The notes under the pieces are model-generated. The model was not told where the DNA came from. It ran no database searches and saw only the letters and a program-made list of their open reading frames with translations. DNA of 64,000 nt from positions 59,896 through 123,895 of the forward strand of contig JAOTOM010002914.1 in the NCBI GenBank assembly GCA_034440615.1. The letters run 5' to 3'. Below are positions 51,936-62,400 of this stretch, piece by piece. The stretch is from Ashinkailepas kermadecensis. Lineage: Eukaryota > Arthropoda > Thecostraca > Neolepadidae. Position 1 is the first letter of the stretch, and each line of letters opens with the position of its first letter. Both the position numbers and the translations under genes were made by a program.

Positions 51936-52112
51936 CATGCAGTGCACTGTCGAGTCGCCGCCCTGTTTCTGAGGAACAGCACGTCGTAGATTGCTGTTGT
52001 TTATGTTGTGTTACACTCCGCCGTTGTTCTGTGTTCTGTTGAACAGCACCCCGTTGATTGCTGTTGTTTATGCTGTGCTGCACGCCGTCGCTCAGTGTCG
52101 TCTATGTTGCAG

Positions 52113-52169
52113 TCTTCTGATTCTGCTGGGCATCGCCATGGGGCTGGTCACGTTCCACTTCCGACGCGT
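52113..52169 (+). CDS. Nhe: Na+/H+ exchanger exon 5 (second conserved helix)
   Basis: A 57-bp exon, acceptor tatgttgcag|t and donor cgacgcgt|gtaagt. Its first base completes the Cys codon of VPESC from exon 4, and it then reads LLILLGIAMGLVTFHFRR, a textbook continuation of the second conserved NHE helix. It leaves in phase 2. A donor two bases earlier (cgc|gtgtaa) would give phase 0 and not match exon 6, so the gtaagt site is preferred. Confidence 0.94.
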
Positions 52170-53825
52170 GTAAGTAGTCTCCGACCACCCTTCGGACACC
52201 TCTCAGACCCCACTCTGATCCGCACCACAGCTGGGAGGCGCAGACGCCGGCAATTCCGAGCCGCACCGGTGCTGTTCAGAGAGCAGATACTCCGGGGCCG
52301 TCCGTACCCCGCCACCCAACCTGTGTGCTGGACCCCACACACTGGCGGGACCTCCAGACCCCACGACACCACCTGTCCGCTGGACCCCACGGACTGGCGG
52401 GACCCCCAGACCTCACCGTCACACGAGGTTGCTGGCAAGCTCGCGACAGCCGCGACGCACGGAATTGGGAGACGACAATCACGACGGACTTCCACAGACA
52501 AATTATTGGAAACACTGGCTGCTGCTTGTTTTTTTGGGATGGGGGTGGTGTAGGGGGTGGGGTGGGGGTTCAACATTACAAACGTTTTAAAGCGTCACTA
52601 AGATTAACATGGGAATGGGCCGAGTTAAGATTTCAACAAGTACTGTATGCAAAACTATCCTTATTCAATTTGGGATCTTACAAAGTTCTGAAGATCTACT
52701 TTATATCCAGACATATAAGAGCCCTGCGCACAACGCAGAACTCTGTGCGCAACGCTCATTCACCGTTGCTTCCTACACAGAAGGGATCAATGCTGGACCC
52801 CTCACTTGAGGGACTACAATGGGTCGGCTATTGCTCTAAGTTCACTAACTGATACTCTTACAACTATGCCTCAGTGCTAACAATATCTAGGTTTGCAGTG
52901 ACAATTGTTCCTTTCCTGACACAAATGCATTAACTATAAACAACATTCTTGGTATAAATAGTTGCCTGAGTACTAGTGGTATCTGGTACTAGTCTGTTTC
53001 TGTTCAGATGTCCTGCATCCGGGCGGATATATCGCTGCTGATGCCGCAAAAGCATGGGAGTCGCCACGGCTGGGACGAACCGATGCGTCCCGCACTCTTC
53101 GTAATGTTCAACATTATGTCTATGGCGTCGCATGAAGAAAATCGATCTAAAAACCCTTTCGTCATATCCAAAATCCGTGGCGACACCCATGTGCGAAGGC
53201 GTGAACAGAGCGCAGAGCCAATCAGCATAATCGTTACGTATATTGTCGAAACTCGCAGTATCGACAGTTTCACCTCGTGTCCAAGAAATGGTGCATACCA
53301 AAAAGGAAAATTACCTGCACCCAACGCAGTCTCCAAAAACTGATGCCCCTTCAACGAAGATATGTTTGGCATTTGATAAAGCCAAGATATTTGAAATAAT
53401 GAATCAAATAAAAAACGCTTTCAGAACACTTCTTTTCACGGGTAGGGTTTTCTACATCCATACACGGTATTGCGAACTCGGGATGTCGAGAGCGGTTGAA
53501 AAGAAAATCTGCTAGAAACTTGTGCATGTGGCTTACGGCGTTGGTCCCCATGACGACTTAAAATGATTCGTTTGCAACGTCTTGCCCACGCATCATGCTT
53601 ATGCGCATCAATATACACAGACAAGCATACGAATACAACATGCAATTTTATTAAGTTAATCTTCAACTTCACTTGACCACGAATTCTTCGCCTGTGCGGC
53701 GCCAATAGCTTCTAAAATCTTGTTGGTTCACGTGGGATGAGCAATTTGTCACAGGCTGCACGGTAAACGAATGGAACTGCCGCGGCGGTCAACGCTTTCC
53801 CGATGTAAAAATAAACTCACGTGAC
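52170..53825. other. Intron 5, left part
   Basis: Two imperfect copies of a ctggaccccac.cactggcggga segment lie at about 52327-52412, and a G-rich run at 52540-52570. AT-rich unique DNA follows with no recognisable exon. Confidence 0.5.
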
Positions 53826-54095
53826 CTGACATCTTACGCCTGACATCTGACGTCACCGAACGTCTGGTATTTGATGTCGTCGGACGACTGACATCTGACG
53901 TCGCCGGACGCTTCACATCTGCTGTCACCAGACGTCTGACATCTGACTTCATCGAACGTCTGACGTCTGACGTCACCAGACGCCTGACATCCGACGTCGC
54001 CGGACGTCTGACATCTGACGTCACTGGACGCCTGACATCTGACGTCACAGAACGTCTGGCATCTGACGTCATCAGACGTTTGATGTCTGATGTCA
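53826..54095. repeat. 24-bp minisatellite rich in CRE-like palindromes, intron 5
   Basis: About 11 copies of a unit of about 24 bp around gacgcctgacatctgacgtc. Perfect TGACGTCA palindromes occur at 53848, 53968, 54016, 54040 and 54064; other units carry one-base variants (tgacgtcg, tgacttca, tgatgtca). TGACGTCA is the consensus site of CREB/ATF-type bZIP factors. Whether it acts as an enhancer is not shown. Confidence 0.88.
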
Positions 54096-54111
54096 CATGG
54101 GTGCGCACAGC

Positions 54112-54392
54112 TTGCTCGGCACGCTCAGAGGGCTTGCTCGGCACGCTCAGAGGGCTTGCTCGGCATGCTCAGAGGGCTTGCTTGGCACGCTCAGAGGGCT
54201 TGCTCGGCACGCTCAGAGGGCTTGCTTGGCACACTCAGAGGGCTTGCTTGGCACACTCAGAGGGCTTGCTTGGCACACTCAGAGGGCTTGCTTGGTACAC
54301 TCAGAGGGCTTGCTCGGCACGCTCAGAGGGCTTGCTTGGCACACTCAGAGGGCTTGCTTGGCACACTCAGAGGGCTTGCTCGGCACGCTCAG
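54112..54392. repeat. 22-bp minisatellite in intron 5
   Basis: About 13 copies of ttgctcggcacgctcagagg plus gc, with t/c variants. It ends about 270 bp before exon 6 and starts directly after the 24-bp array. Confidence 0.94.
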
Positions 54393-54658
54393 ACGTTTCT
54401 GGAAGTGTTGAACCATGCTCATGTCTGTATTCGTTATAAGCAACAGTTATCGCGGCCTCAATAGCAGCTGAGGTCCTGAGCATCGGTCCACTGGCGGACA
54501 ACCAGTTTCACCTACTGGTGTTGGCATAACATGTTCCAATGAACATGTTACGCGCGATATGCGCGATTATGCGCGATAACCAGACGTCAGCAGCACGGAA
54601 CAGCCGGTCGCGGGTTGTGATCACACCACAGCCGGTAACTGCTGGTGCGCGCCCTCAG

Positions 54659-54799
54659 AGTGCACGACGAGGGTCTGCCGGACATCGTGCTGCCCAACCA
54701 CCACGGCGACGTGTCGCTCATCGCAGCCTGCCAGGCGGAGCGCAGCGCGTTCCTGCCCAACTTCGACTCGCACCTGTTCTTCCTGGTGCTGCTGCCGCC
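54659..54799 (+). CDS. Nhe: Na+/H+ exchanger exon 6 (loop and LLPP helix)
   Basis: Acceptor gcgccctcag|a, donor ctgccgcc|gtgagt, in phase 2 at both ends. It encodes VHDEGLPDIVLPNHHGD, a charged loop, then FLPNFDSHLFFLVLLPP. The FF..LLPP motif begins the third conserved helix of NHE proteins (typically FFL.LLPPI). The loop between the second and third helices seems longer than in the vertebrate family members I recall. Its 3' end is the source of the tandem copies in intron 6: the same FLVLLPP coding bases and donor recur seven times. Only this first donor gives an open frame, because in each longer form the next codon is TGA. Confidence 0.9.
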
Positions 54800-54886
54800 G
54801 TGAGTGTGACGCGGGCGGTCTCCTGTGTGCGCCGCCGTATGAGGGTTTTGCTGCTGCCGCCGTAGTGGACGGGGTCTGGTGGGGAG

Positions 54887-55180
54887 TTCCTGGTGCTGCT
54901 GCCGCCGTGAGTGTGACGCGGCGTGGTCTTCCTGGTGCTGCTGCCGCCGTGAGTGTGACGCGGCGCGGTCTTCCTGGTGCTGCTGCCGCCGTGAGTGTGA
55001 CGCGGCGCGGTCTTCCTGGTGCTGCTGCCGCCGTGAGTGTGACGCGGCGCGGTCTTCCTGGTGCTGCTGCCGCCGTGAGTGTGACGCGGCGCGGTCTTCC
55101 TGGTGCTGCTGCCGCCGTGAGTGTGACGCGGCGTGGTCTTCCTGGTGCTGCTGCCGCCGTGAGTGTGACGCGTGCGGTCT
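54887..55180. repeat. 42-bp array of exon 6 end plus splice donor
   Basis: Seven tandem 42-bp units, each made of the last 20 bp of exon 6 (ttcctggtgctgctgccgcc) and the first 22 bp of intron 6 (gtgagtgtgacgcgg...). Their GT donors lie at 54907, 54949, 54991, 55033, 55075, 55117 and 55159, copies of the true donor at 54800. Two damaged copies (gccgccgtatgagg, gccgccgtagtgg) lie between at about 54828 and 54855. The 42-bp period keeps frame, but every unit holds an in-frame TGA at its first intronic codon. Confidence 0.95.
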
Positions 55181-55620
55181 GTCGCCGCCCGGGCTGGTAC
55201 GGCCTGCTGCTGTGCGAATGCGTGGGGAGAGGACAGCAGGGAAATTCAGCCCCGTCTGCAAAGAGGAAAATGAGCGTAACGTAATTATTCCCTCCATGTG
55301 GTATTGTATGCTGAGTTCTTCACGGCAGCGCAAGACTGTTTTCTGGCACGTGAGTTGCAAATCCGATGAGTTGGAGTTGGAAATCCGGTGCCTCTTAGTC
55401 CTGGCGATACAGCGATATTTGGAAATGTCGACTGCTCAGGGCAGAGCTGAGGTGCAGGTGTGTGCGTGTGGGGGCGTGGTCAACCCTTACTGGTGCACAT
55501 TTCGCTACCGCATCCGATGCCGGGGAGGGTGTTGGTAGAGGGCCCTTCATACTTAGGCCCACCAAGTTTTCCGGAACTGTTCGGTTTTCGGTCGTTTTGT
55601 TTTCAAATGGCCCAACGCCT
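55181..55620. other. Intron 6 unique segment
   Basis: No exon or repeat recognised. Confidence 0.5.
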
Positions 55621-55882
55621 CGGCCCGGGCTTCCACCGGTCGGTTGGAGGTCAGCCCGGGGCTTCCACCGGTCGGTTGGAGGTCAGCCCGAGGCTTCCAC
55701 CGGTCGGTTGGAGGTCAGCCCGGGCCTTCCACCGGTCGGTTGGAGGTCAGCCTGGGGCTCCCATCGGTCGGTTGGAGGTCGGCCCGAGGCTTTCACCAGT
55801 GGGTTTGAGGTCGGCCCGGGGCTCCCACTGGCCGGTCGGAGGTCGGCCCGGGGCTCCAACCGGTCGGTTTAAGGTCGGCTGC
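55621..55882. repeat. 32-bp minisatellite in intron 6
   Basis: About eight copies of a 32-bp unit containing ccaccggtcggttggaggtc and agcccggggctt, more diverged toward the right. Confidence 0.93.
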
Positions 55883-56378
55883 AGTCCCGATGTCTTGCGT
55901 GCTTTCTTCAGCGTTCCTTGCAACCATCGCTAGCTTTAGGGACTCTCCTTAGCCCTCAGGGGCTCTGGTAACCCGCAGGGGCCGTCTTAACCTGGCATGG
56001 GCACTTTCTAGTTATCGACAGCTTTTTTGGTATCAGGGATCAGGGACATTCTAGCATCCTCCCCCATGCCGGCAATGGTGAGGCATCCTCCCTCCTGGCT
56101 TTGTTGTGATGCCAGCGAAGCTGTACCGTTGCGCTTTCGGCGGAAGAGCTACTTTCTCGTCAACGGACAATTCGGTGCCTGGTAGCCGCGATGGGCCCTA
56201 ACCAGGTGTCTGGGGAATTTCGACCAGATGTCTGGGGACTGTCGACCAGGTGTCTCCCAATGACACTCCGAGCCTCGACTCCAGCCTCTGGTTCCTGACG
56301 CCGACCTCAGACCCCCACCGAGCACTAACCCCGGTCAACAACTCCTTGACCCGCACTGATCGCCGAAGCTTCTCGCAG
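55883..56378. other. Intron 6 right part
   Basis: Three short copies of accaggtgtctgggga-like words at about 56199-56255. A weak polypyrimidine stretch (cgaagcttctcgcag) leads into exon 7. Confidence 0.55.
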
Positions 56379-56460
56379 GATTATTTTGGAGGCGTCCTAC
56401 TCGCTGCACGACCGCACGTTCGCCAACAATCTCGGCACCATCCTGCTCTACGCTGTGGTG
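56379..56460 (+). CDS. Nhe: Na+/H+ exchanger exon 7 (EASYSLHDR, LLYAVV)
   Basis: An 82-bp exon, acceptor cttctcgcag|g and donor gctgtggtg|gtgagt. Its first base completes the Pro codon of LLPP, and it then reads IILEASYSLHDRTF and NNLGTILLYAVV, ending in phase 0. The block PPI.L[ED]A.Y....R.F..N.GTIL.YAV is one of the best conserved stretches of the SLC9A family, and the next codons should encode the GT that begins the following helix. The remaining exons lie to the right of the window, beyond the giant repeat of intron 7. Confidence 0.95.
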
Positions 56461-56479
56461 GTGAGTACGTGCTTCATGA

Positions 56480-59400
56480 CGGAGCTGGTGACACGTGACA
56501 GGGCTGGTGACGTGTGACAGAGCTGGTGACACGTGACAGGGCTGGTGACGTGTGACAGGGCTGGTGACGTGTGACAGGGCTGGTGACGTGTGACAGGGCT
56601 GGTGACGTGTGACAGGGCTGGTGACGTGTGACAGGACTGGTGACGTGTGACAGGGCTGGTGACGTGTGACAGGGCTGGTGACGTGTGACAGGGCTGGTGA
56701 CGTGTGACAGGGCTGGTGACGTGTGACACAGCTGGTGACGTGTGACACAGCTGGTGACGTGTGACACAGCTGGTGACGTGTGACACAGCTGGTGACGTGT
56801 GACAGGGCTGGTGACGTGTGACAGGGCTGGTGACGTGTGACAGGGCTGGTGACGTGTGACAGGGCTGGTGACGTGTGACAGGGCTGGTGACGTGTGACAG
56901 GGCTGGTGACGTGTGACAGGGCTGGTGACGTGTGACAGGGCTGGTGACGTGTGACAGGGCTGGTGACGTGTGACAGGGCTGGTGACGTGTGACACAGCTG
57001 GTGACGTGTGACAGGGCTGGTGACGTGTGACAGGGCTGGTGACGTGTGACAGGGCTGGTGACGTGTGACAGGGCTGGTGACGTGTGACAGGGCTGGTGAC
57101 GTGATGAGGCTGGTGACGTGTGACAGGGCTGGTGACGTGTGACAGGGCTGGTGACGTGTGACAGGGCTGGTGACGTGTGACAGGGCTGGTGACGTGTGAC
57201 AGGGCTGGTGACGTGTGACACAGCTGGTGACGTGTGACACAGCTGGTGACGTGTGACAGGGCTGGTGACGTGTGACAGGGCTGGTGACGTGTGACAGGGC
57301 TGGTGACGTGTGACAGGGCTGGTGACGTGTGACAGGCTGGTGAGGGCTGGTGACGTGTGACAGGGCTGGTGACGTGTGACACAGCTGGTGACGTGTGACA
57401 GGGCTGGTGACGTGTGACACAGCTGGTGACGTGTGACACAGCTGGTGACGTGTGACAGGGCTGGTGACGTGTGACAGGGCTGGTGACGTGTGACAGGGCT
57501 GGTGACGTGTGACAGGGCTGGTGACGTGTGACAGGGCTGGTGACGTGTGACAGGGCTGGTGACGTGTGACAGGGCTGGTGACGTGTGACAGGGCTGGTGA
57601 CGTGTGACAGGGCTGGTGACGTGTGACAGGGCTGGTGACGTGTGACAGGGCTGGTGACGTGTGACAGGGCTGGTGACGTGTGACAGGGCTGGTGACGTGT
57701 GACAGGGCTGGTGACGTGTGACAGGGCTGGTGACGTGTGACAGGGCTGGTGACGTGTGACAGGGCTGGTGACGTGTGACAGGGCTGGTGACGTGTGACAG
57801 GGCTGGTGACGTGTGACAGGGCTGGTGACGTGTGACAGGGCTGGTGAGGGCTGGTGACGTGTGACAGGGCTGGTGACGTGTGACACAGCTGGTGACGTGT
57901 GACAGGGCTGGTGACGTGTGACAGCTGGTGACGTGTGGGCTGGTGACGTGTGACAGGGCTGGTGACGTGTGACAGGGCTGGTGACGTGTGACAGGGCTGG
58001 TGACGTGTGACAGGGCTGGTGACGTGTGACACAGCTGGTGACGTGTGACAGGGCTGGTGACGTGTGACAGGGCTGGTGACGTGTGACAGGGCTGGTGACG
58101 TGTGACAGGGCTGGTGACGTGGTGACGTGTGACAGGGCTGGTGACGTGTGACAGGGCTGGTGACGTGTGACACAGCTGGTGACGTGTGGCAGGGCTGGTG
58201 ACGTGTGACACAGCTGGTGACGTGTGACAGGACTGGTGACGTGTGGCAGGGCTGGTGACGTGTGACAGGGCTGGTGACGTGTGACAGGGCTGGTGACGTG
58301 TGGGCTGGTGACGTGTGACAGGGCTGGTGACGTGTGACAGGGCTGGTGACGTGTGACAGGGCTGGTGACGTGTGACAGGGCTGGTGACGTGTGACAGGGC
58401 TGGTGACGTGTGACAGGGCTGGTGACGTGTGACAGGGCTGGTGACGTGTGACAGGGCTGGTGACGTGTGACAGGGCTGGTGAAGCTGGTGACGTGTGACA
58501 GGGCTGGTGACGTGTGACAGGAGCTGGTGACGTGTGACACAGCTGGTGACGTGTGACAGGGCTGGTGACGTGTGACAGGGCTGGTGACGTGTGACACAGC
58601 TGGTGACGTGTGACAGGGCTGGTGACGTGAAGCTGGTGACGTGTGACACAGGGCTGTGTGACTGGTGACGTGTGACACAGCTGGTGACGTGTGACAGGGC
58701 TGGTGACGTGTGACAGGGCTGGTGACGTGTGACAGGGCTGGTGACGTGTGACAGGGCTGGTGACGTGTGACAGGGCTGGTGACGTGTGACAGGGCTGGTG
58801 ACGTGTGACAGGGCTGGTGACGTGTGAAGCTGGTGACGTGTGACAGGGCTGGTGACGTGTGACAGGGCTGGTGACGTGTGACAGGGCTGGTGACGTGTGA
58901 CAGGGCTGGTGACGTGTGACAGGGCTGGTGACGTGACGTGTGACACAGCTGGTGACGTGTGACAGGGCTGGTGACGTGTGACAGTGACACAGCTGGTGAC
59001 GTGTGACAGGGCTGGTGACGTGTGACAGGGCTGGTGACGTGTGACACAGCTGGTGACGTGTGACAGGGCTGGTGACGTGTGACAGGGCTGGTGACGTGTG
59101 ACAGGGCTGGTGACGTGTGACAGGGCTGGTGACGTGTGGCAGGGCTGGTGACGTGTGACAGAGCTGGTGACGTGTGACAGGGCTGGTGACGTGTGACACA
59201 GCTGGTGACGTGTGACAGAGCTGGTGACGTGTGACAGGGCTGGTGACGTGTGACAGGGCTGGTGACGTGTGGCAGGGCTGGTGACGTGTGACAGGGCTGG
59301 TGACGTGTGACGGGGCTGGTGACGTGTGACAGAGCTGGTGACGTGTGACGGTGACGGGCTGGTGACGTGTGACAGGGCTGGTGACGTGTGACAGGGCTGG

Positions 59401-62400
59401 TGACGTGTGACAGGGCTGGTGACGTGTGACAGGGCTGGTGACGTGTGACAGGGCTGGTGACGTGTGACAGGGCTGGTGACGTGTGGACAGCTGGTGACGT
59501 GTGACACAGCTGGTGACGTGTGACAGGGCTGGTGACGTGTGACAGGGCTGGTGACGTGTGACAGGGCTGGTGACGTGTGACAGGGCTGGTGACGTGTGAC
59601 AGGGCTGGTGACGGTGTGACAGGCGGCTGGTGACGTGTGACAGGGCTGGTGACGTGTGACAGGGCTGGTGACGTGTGACAGGGCTGGTAACGTGTGACGG
59701 AGCTGGTGACGTGTGACAGGGCTGGTGACGTGTGACAGGGCTGGTGACGTGTGACAGGGCTGGTGACGTGTGACAGGGCTGGTGACGTGTGACAGGGCTG
59801 GTGACGTGTGACAGGGCTGGTGACGTGTGACACTGGGGCTGGTGACGTGTGACAGGGCTGGTGACGTGTGACAGGGCTGGTGACGTGTGACAGGGCTGGT
59901 GACGTGTGACAGGGCTGGTGACGTGTGACAGGGCTGGTGACGTTGTGACAGGGCTGGTGACGTGTGACAGGGCTGGTGACGTGTGACAGGGCTGGTGACG
60001 TGTGACAGGGCTGGTGACGTGTGACAGGGCTGGTGACGTGTGACAGGGCTGGTGACGTGTGACAGGGCTGGTGACGTGTGACAGGGCTGGTGACGTGTGA
60101 CAGGGCTGGTGACGTGTGACACAGCTGGTGACGTGTGACAGGGCTGGTGACGTGTGACAGGGCTGGTGACGTGTGACAGGGCTGGTGACGCTGGTGACGT
60201 GTGACAGGGCTGGTGACGTGTGACAGGGCTGGTGACGTGTGACAGGGCTGGTGACGTGTGACAGGGCTGGTGACGTGTGACAGGGCTGGTGACGTGTGAC
60301 AGGGCTGGTGACTGTGTGACACAGCTGGTGACGTGTGACAGGGCTGGTGACGTGTGACAGGGCTGGTGACGTGTGACAGGGCTGGTGACGTGTGACAGGG
60401 CTGGTGACGTGTGACAGGGCTGGTGACGTGTGACAGGACTGGTGACGTGTGACAGGGCTGGTGACGTGTGACAGGGCTGGTGACGTGTGACAGGGCTGGT
60501 GACGTGTGACAGGGCTGGTGACGTGTGACAGGGCTGGTGACGTGTGACACAGCTGGTGACGTGTGACAGGGCTGGTGACGTGTGACAGGGCTGGTGACGT
60601 GTGCACAGGCTGGTGACGTGTGACAGGGCTGGTGACGTGTGACAGGGCTGGTGACGTGTGACAGGGCTGGTGACGTGTGACAGGGCTGGTGACGTGTGAG
60701 GCTGGTGACGTGTGACAGGGCTGGTGACGTGTGACAGACACGGCTGGTGACGTGTGACAGGGCTGGTGACGTGTGACAGGGCTGGTGACGTGTGACAGGA
60801 GCTGGTGACGTGTGACACAGCTGGTGACGTGTGACAGGGCTGGTGACGTGTGACAGGGCTGGTGACGTGTGACAGGGCTGGTGACGTGTGACAGGGCTGG
60901 TGACGTGTGACAGGGCTGGTGACGTGTGACAGAGCTGGTGACGTGTGACACAGCTGGTGACGTGTGACAGAGCTGGTGACGTGTGACAGGGCTGGTGACG
61001 TGTGACAGGGCTGGTGACGTGTGACAGGGCTGGTGACGTGTGACAGGGCTGGTGACGTGTGACAGGGCTGGTGACGTGTGACAGGGCTGGTGACGTGTGA
61101 CAGGGCTGGTGACGTGTGACAGGGCTGGTGACGTGTGACAGGGCTGGTGACGTGTGACAGGGCTGGTGACGTGTGACAGGGCTGGTGACGTGTGACACAG
61201 CTGGTGACGTGTGACAGGGCTGGTGGTGACAGAGCTGGTGACGTGTGACGGAGCTGGTGACGTGTGACAGGGCTGGTGACGTGTGACACAGCTGGTAACG
61301 TGTGACAGGGCTGGTGACGTGTGACAGGACTGATGACGTGTGACACAGCTGGTGACGTGGTGACGTGTGACAGGGCTGGTGACGTGTGACAGGGCTGGTG
61401 ACGTGTGACAGGGCTGGTGACGTGTGACAGGGCTGGTGACGTGTGACAGGGCTGGTGACGTGTGACAGGGCTGGTGACGTGTGACAGGGCTGGTAACGTG
61501 TGACGGAGCTGGTGACGTGTGACAGGGCTGGTGACGTGTGACAGGGCTGGTGACGTGACACAGGGCTGGTGACGTGTGACACAGCTGGTGACGTGTGACA
61601 GGGCTGGTGACGTGTGACAGGGCTGGTGACGTGTGACAGGGCTGGTGACGTGTGACAGGGCTGGTGACGTGTGACAGGGCTGGTGACGTGTGACAGGGCT
61701 GGTGACGTGTGACAGGGCTGGTGACGTGTGACAGGCAGGGCTGGTGACGTGTGACAGGGCTGGTGACGTTGTGACAGGGCTGGTGACGTGTGACAGGGCT
61801 GGTGACGTGTGACAGGGCTGGTGACGTGTGACAGGGCTGGTGACGTGTGACAGAGCTGGTGACGTGTGACAGGGCTGGTGACGTGTGACAGGGCTGGTGA
61901 CGTGTGACAGGGCTGGTGACGTGTGACAGCTGGTGACGTGTGACAGGGCTGGTGACGTGTGACAGGGCTGGTGACGTGTGACAGGGCTGGTGACGTGTGA
62001 CAGGGCTGGTGACGTGTGACAGGGCTGGTGACGTGTGACAGGGCTGGTGACGTGTGGCAGAAGGCTGGTGACGTGTGACAGGGCTGGTGACGTGTGACAG
62101 GGCTGGTGACGTGTGACAGGGCTGGGTGACAGGGCTGGTGTGTGACAGGGCTGGTGACGTGTGACAGGGCTGGTGACGTGTGACAGAGCTGGTGACGTGT
62201 GACAGGGCTGGTGACGTGTGACAGAGCTGGTGACGTGTGACAGGGCTGGTGACGTGTGACAGGGCTGGTGACGTGTGACAGAGCTGGTGACGTGTGACAG
62301 GGCTGGTGACGTGTGACAGGGCTGGTGACGTGTGACAGGGCTGGTGACGTGTGACAGGGCTGGTGACGTGTGACAGGGCTGGTGACGTGTGACAGAGCTG

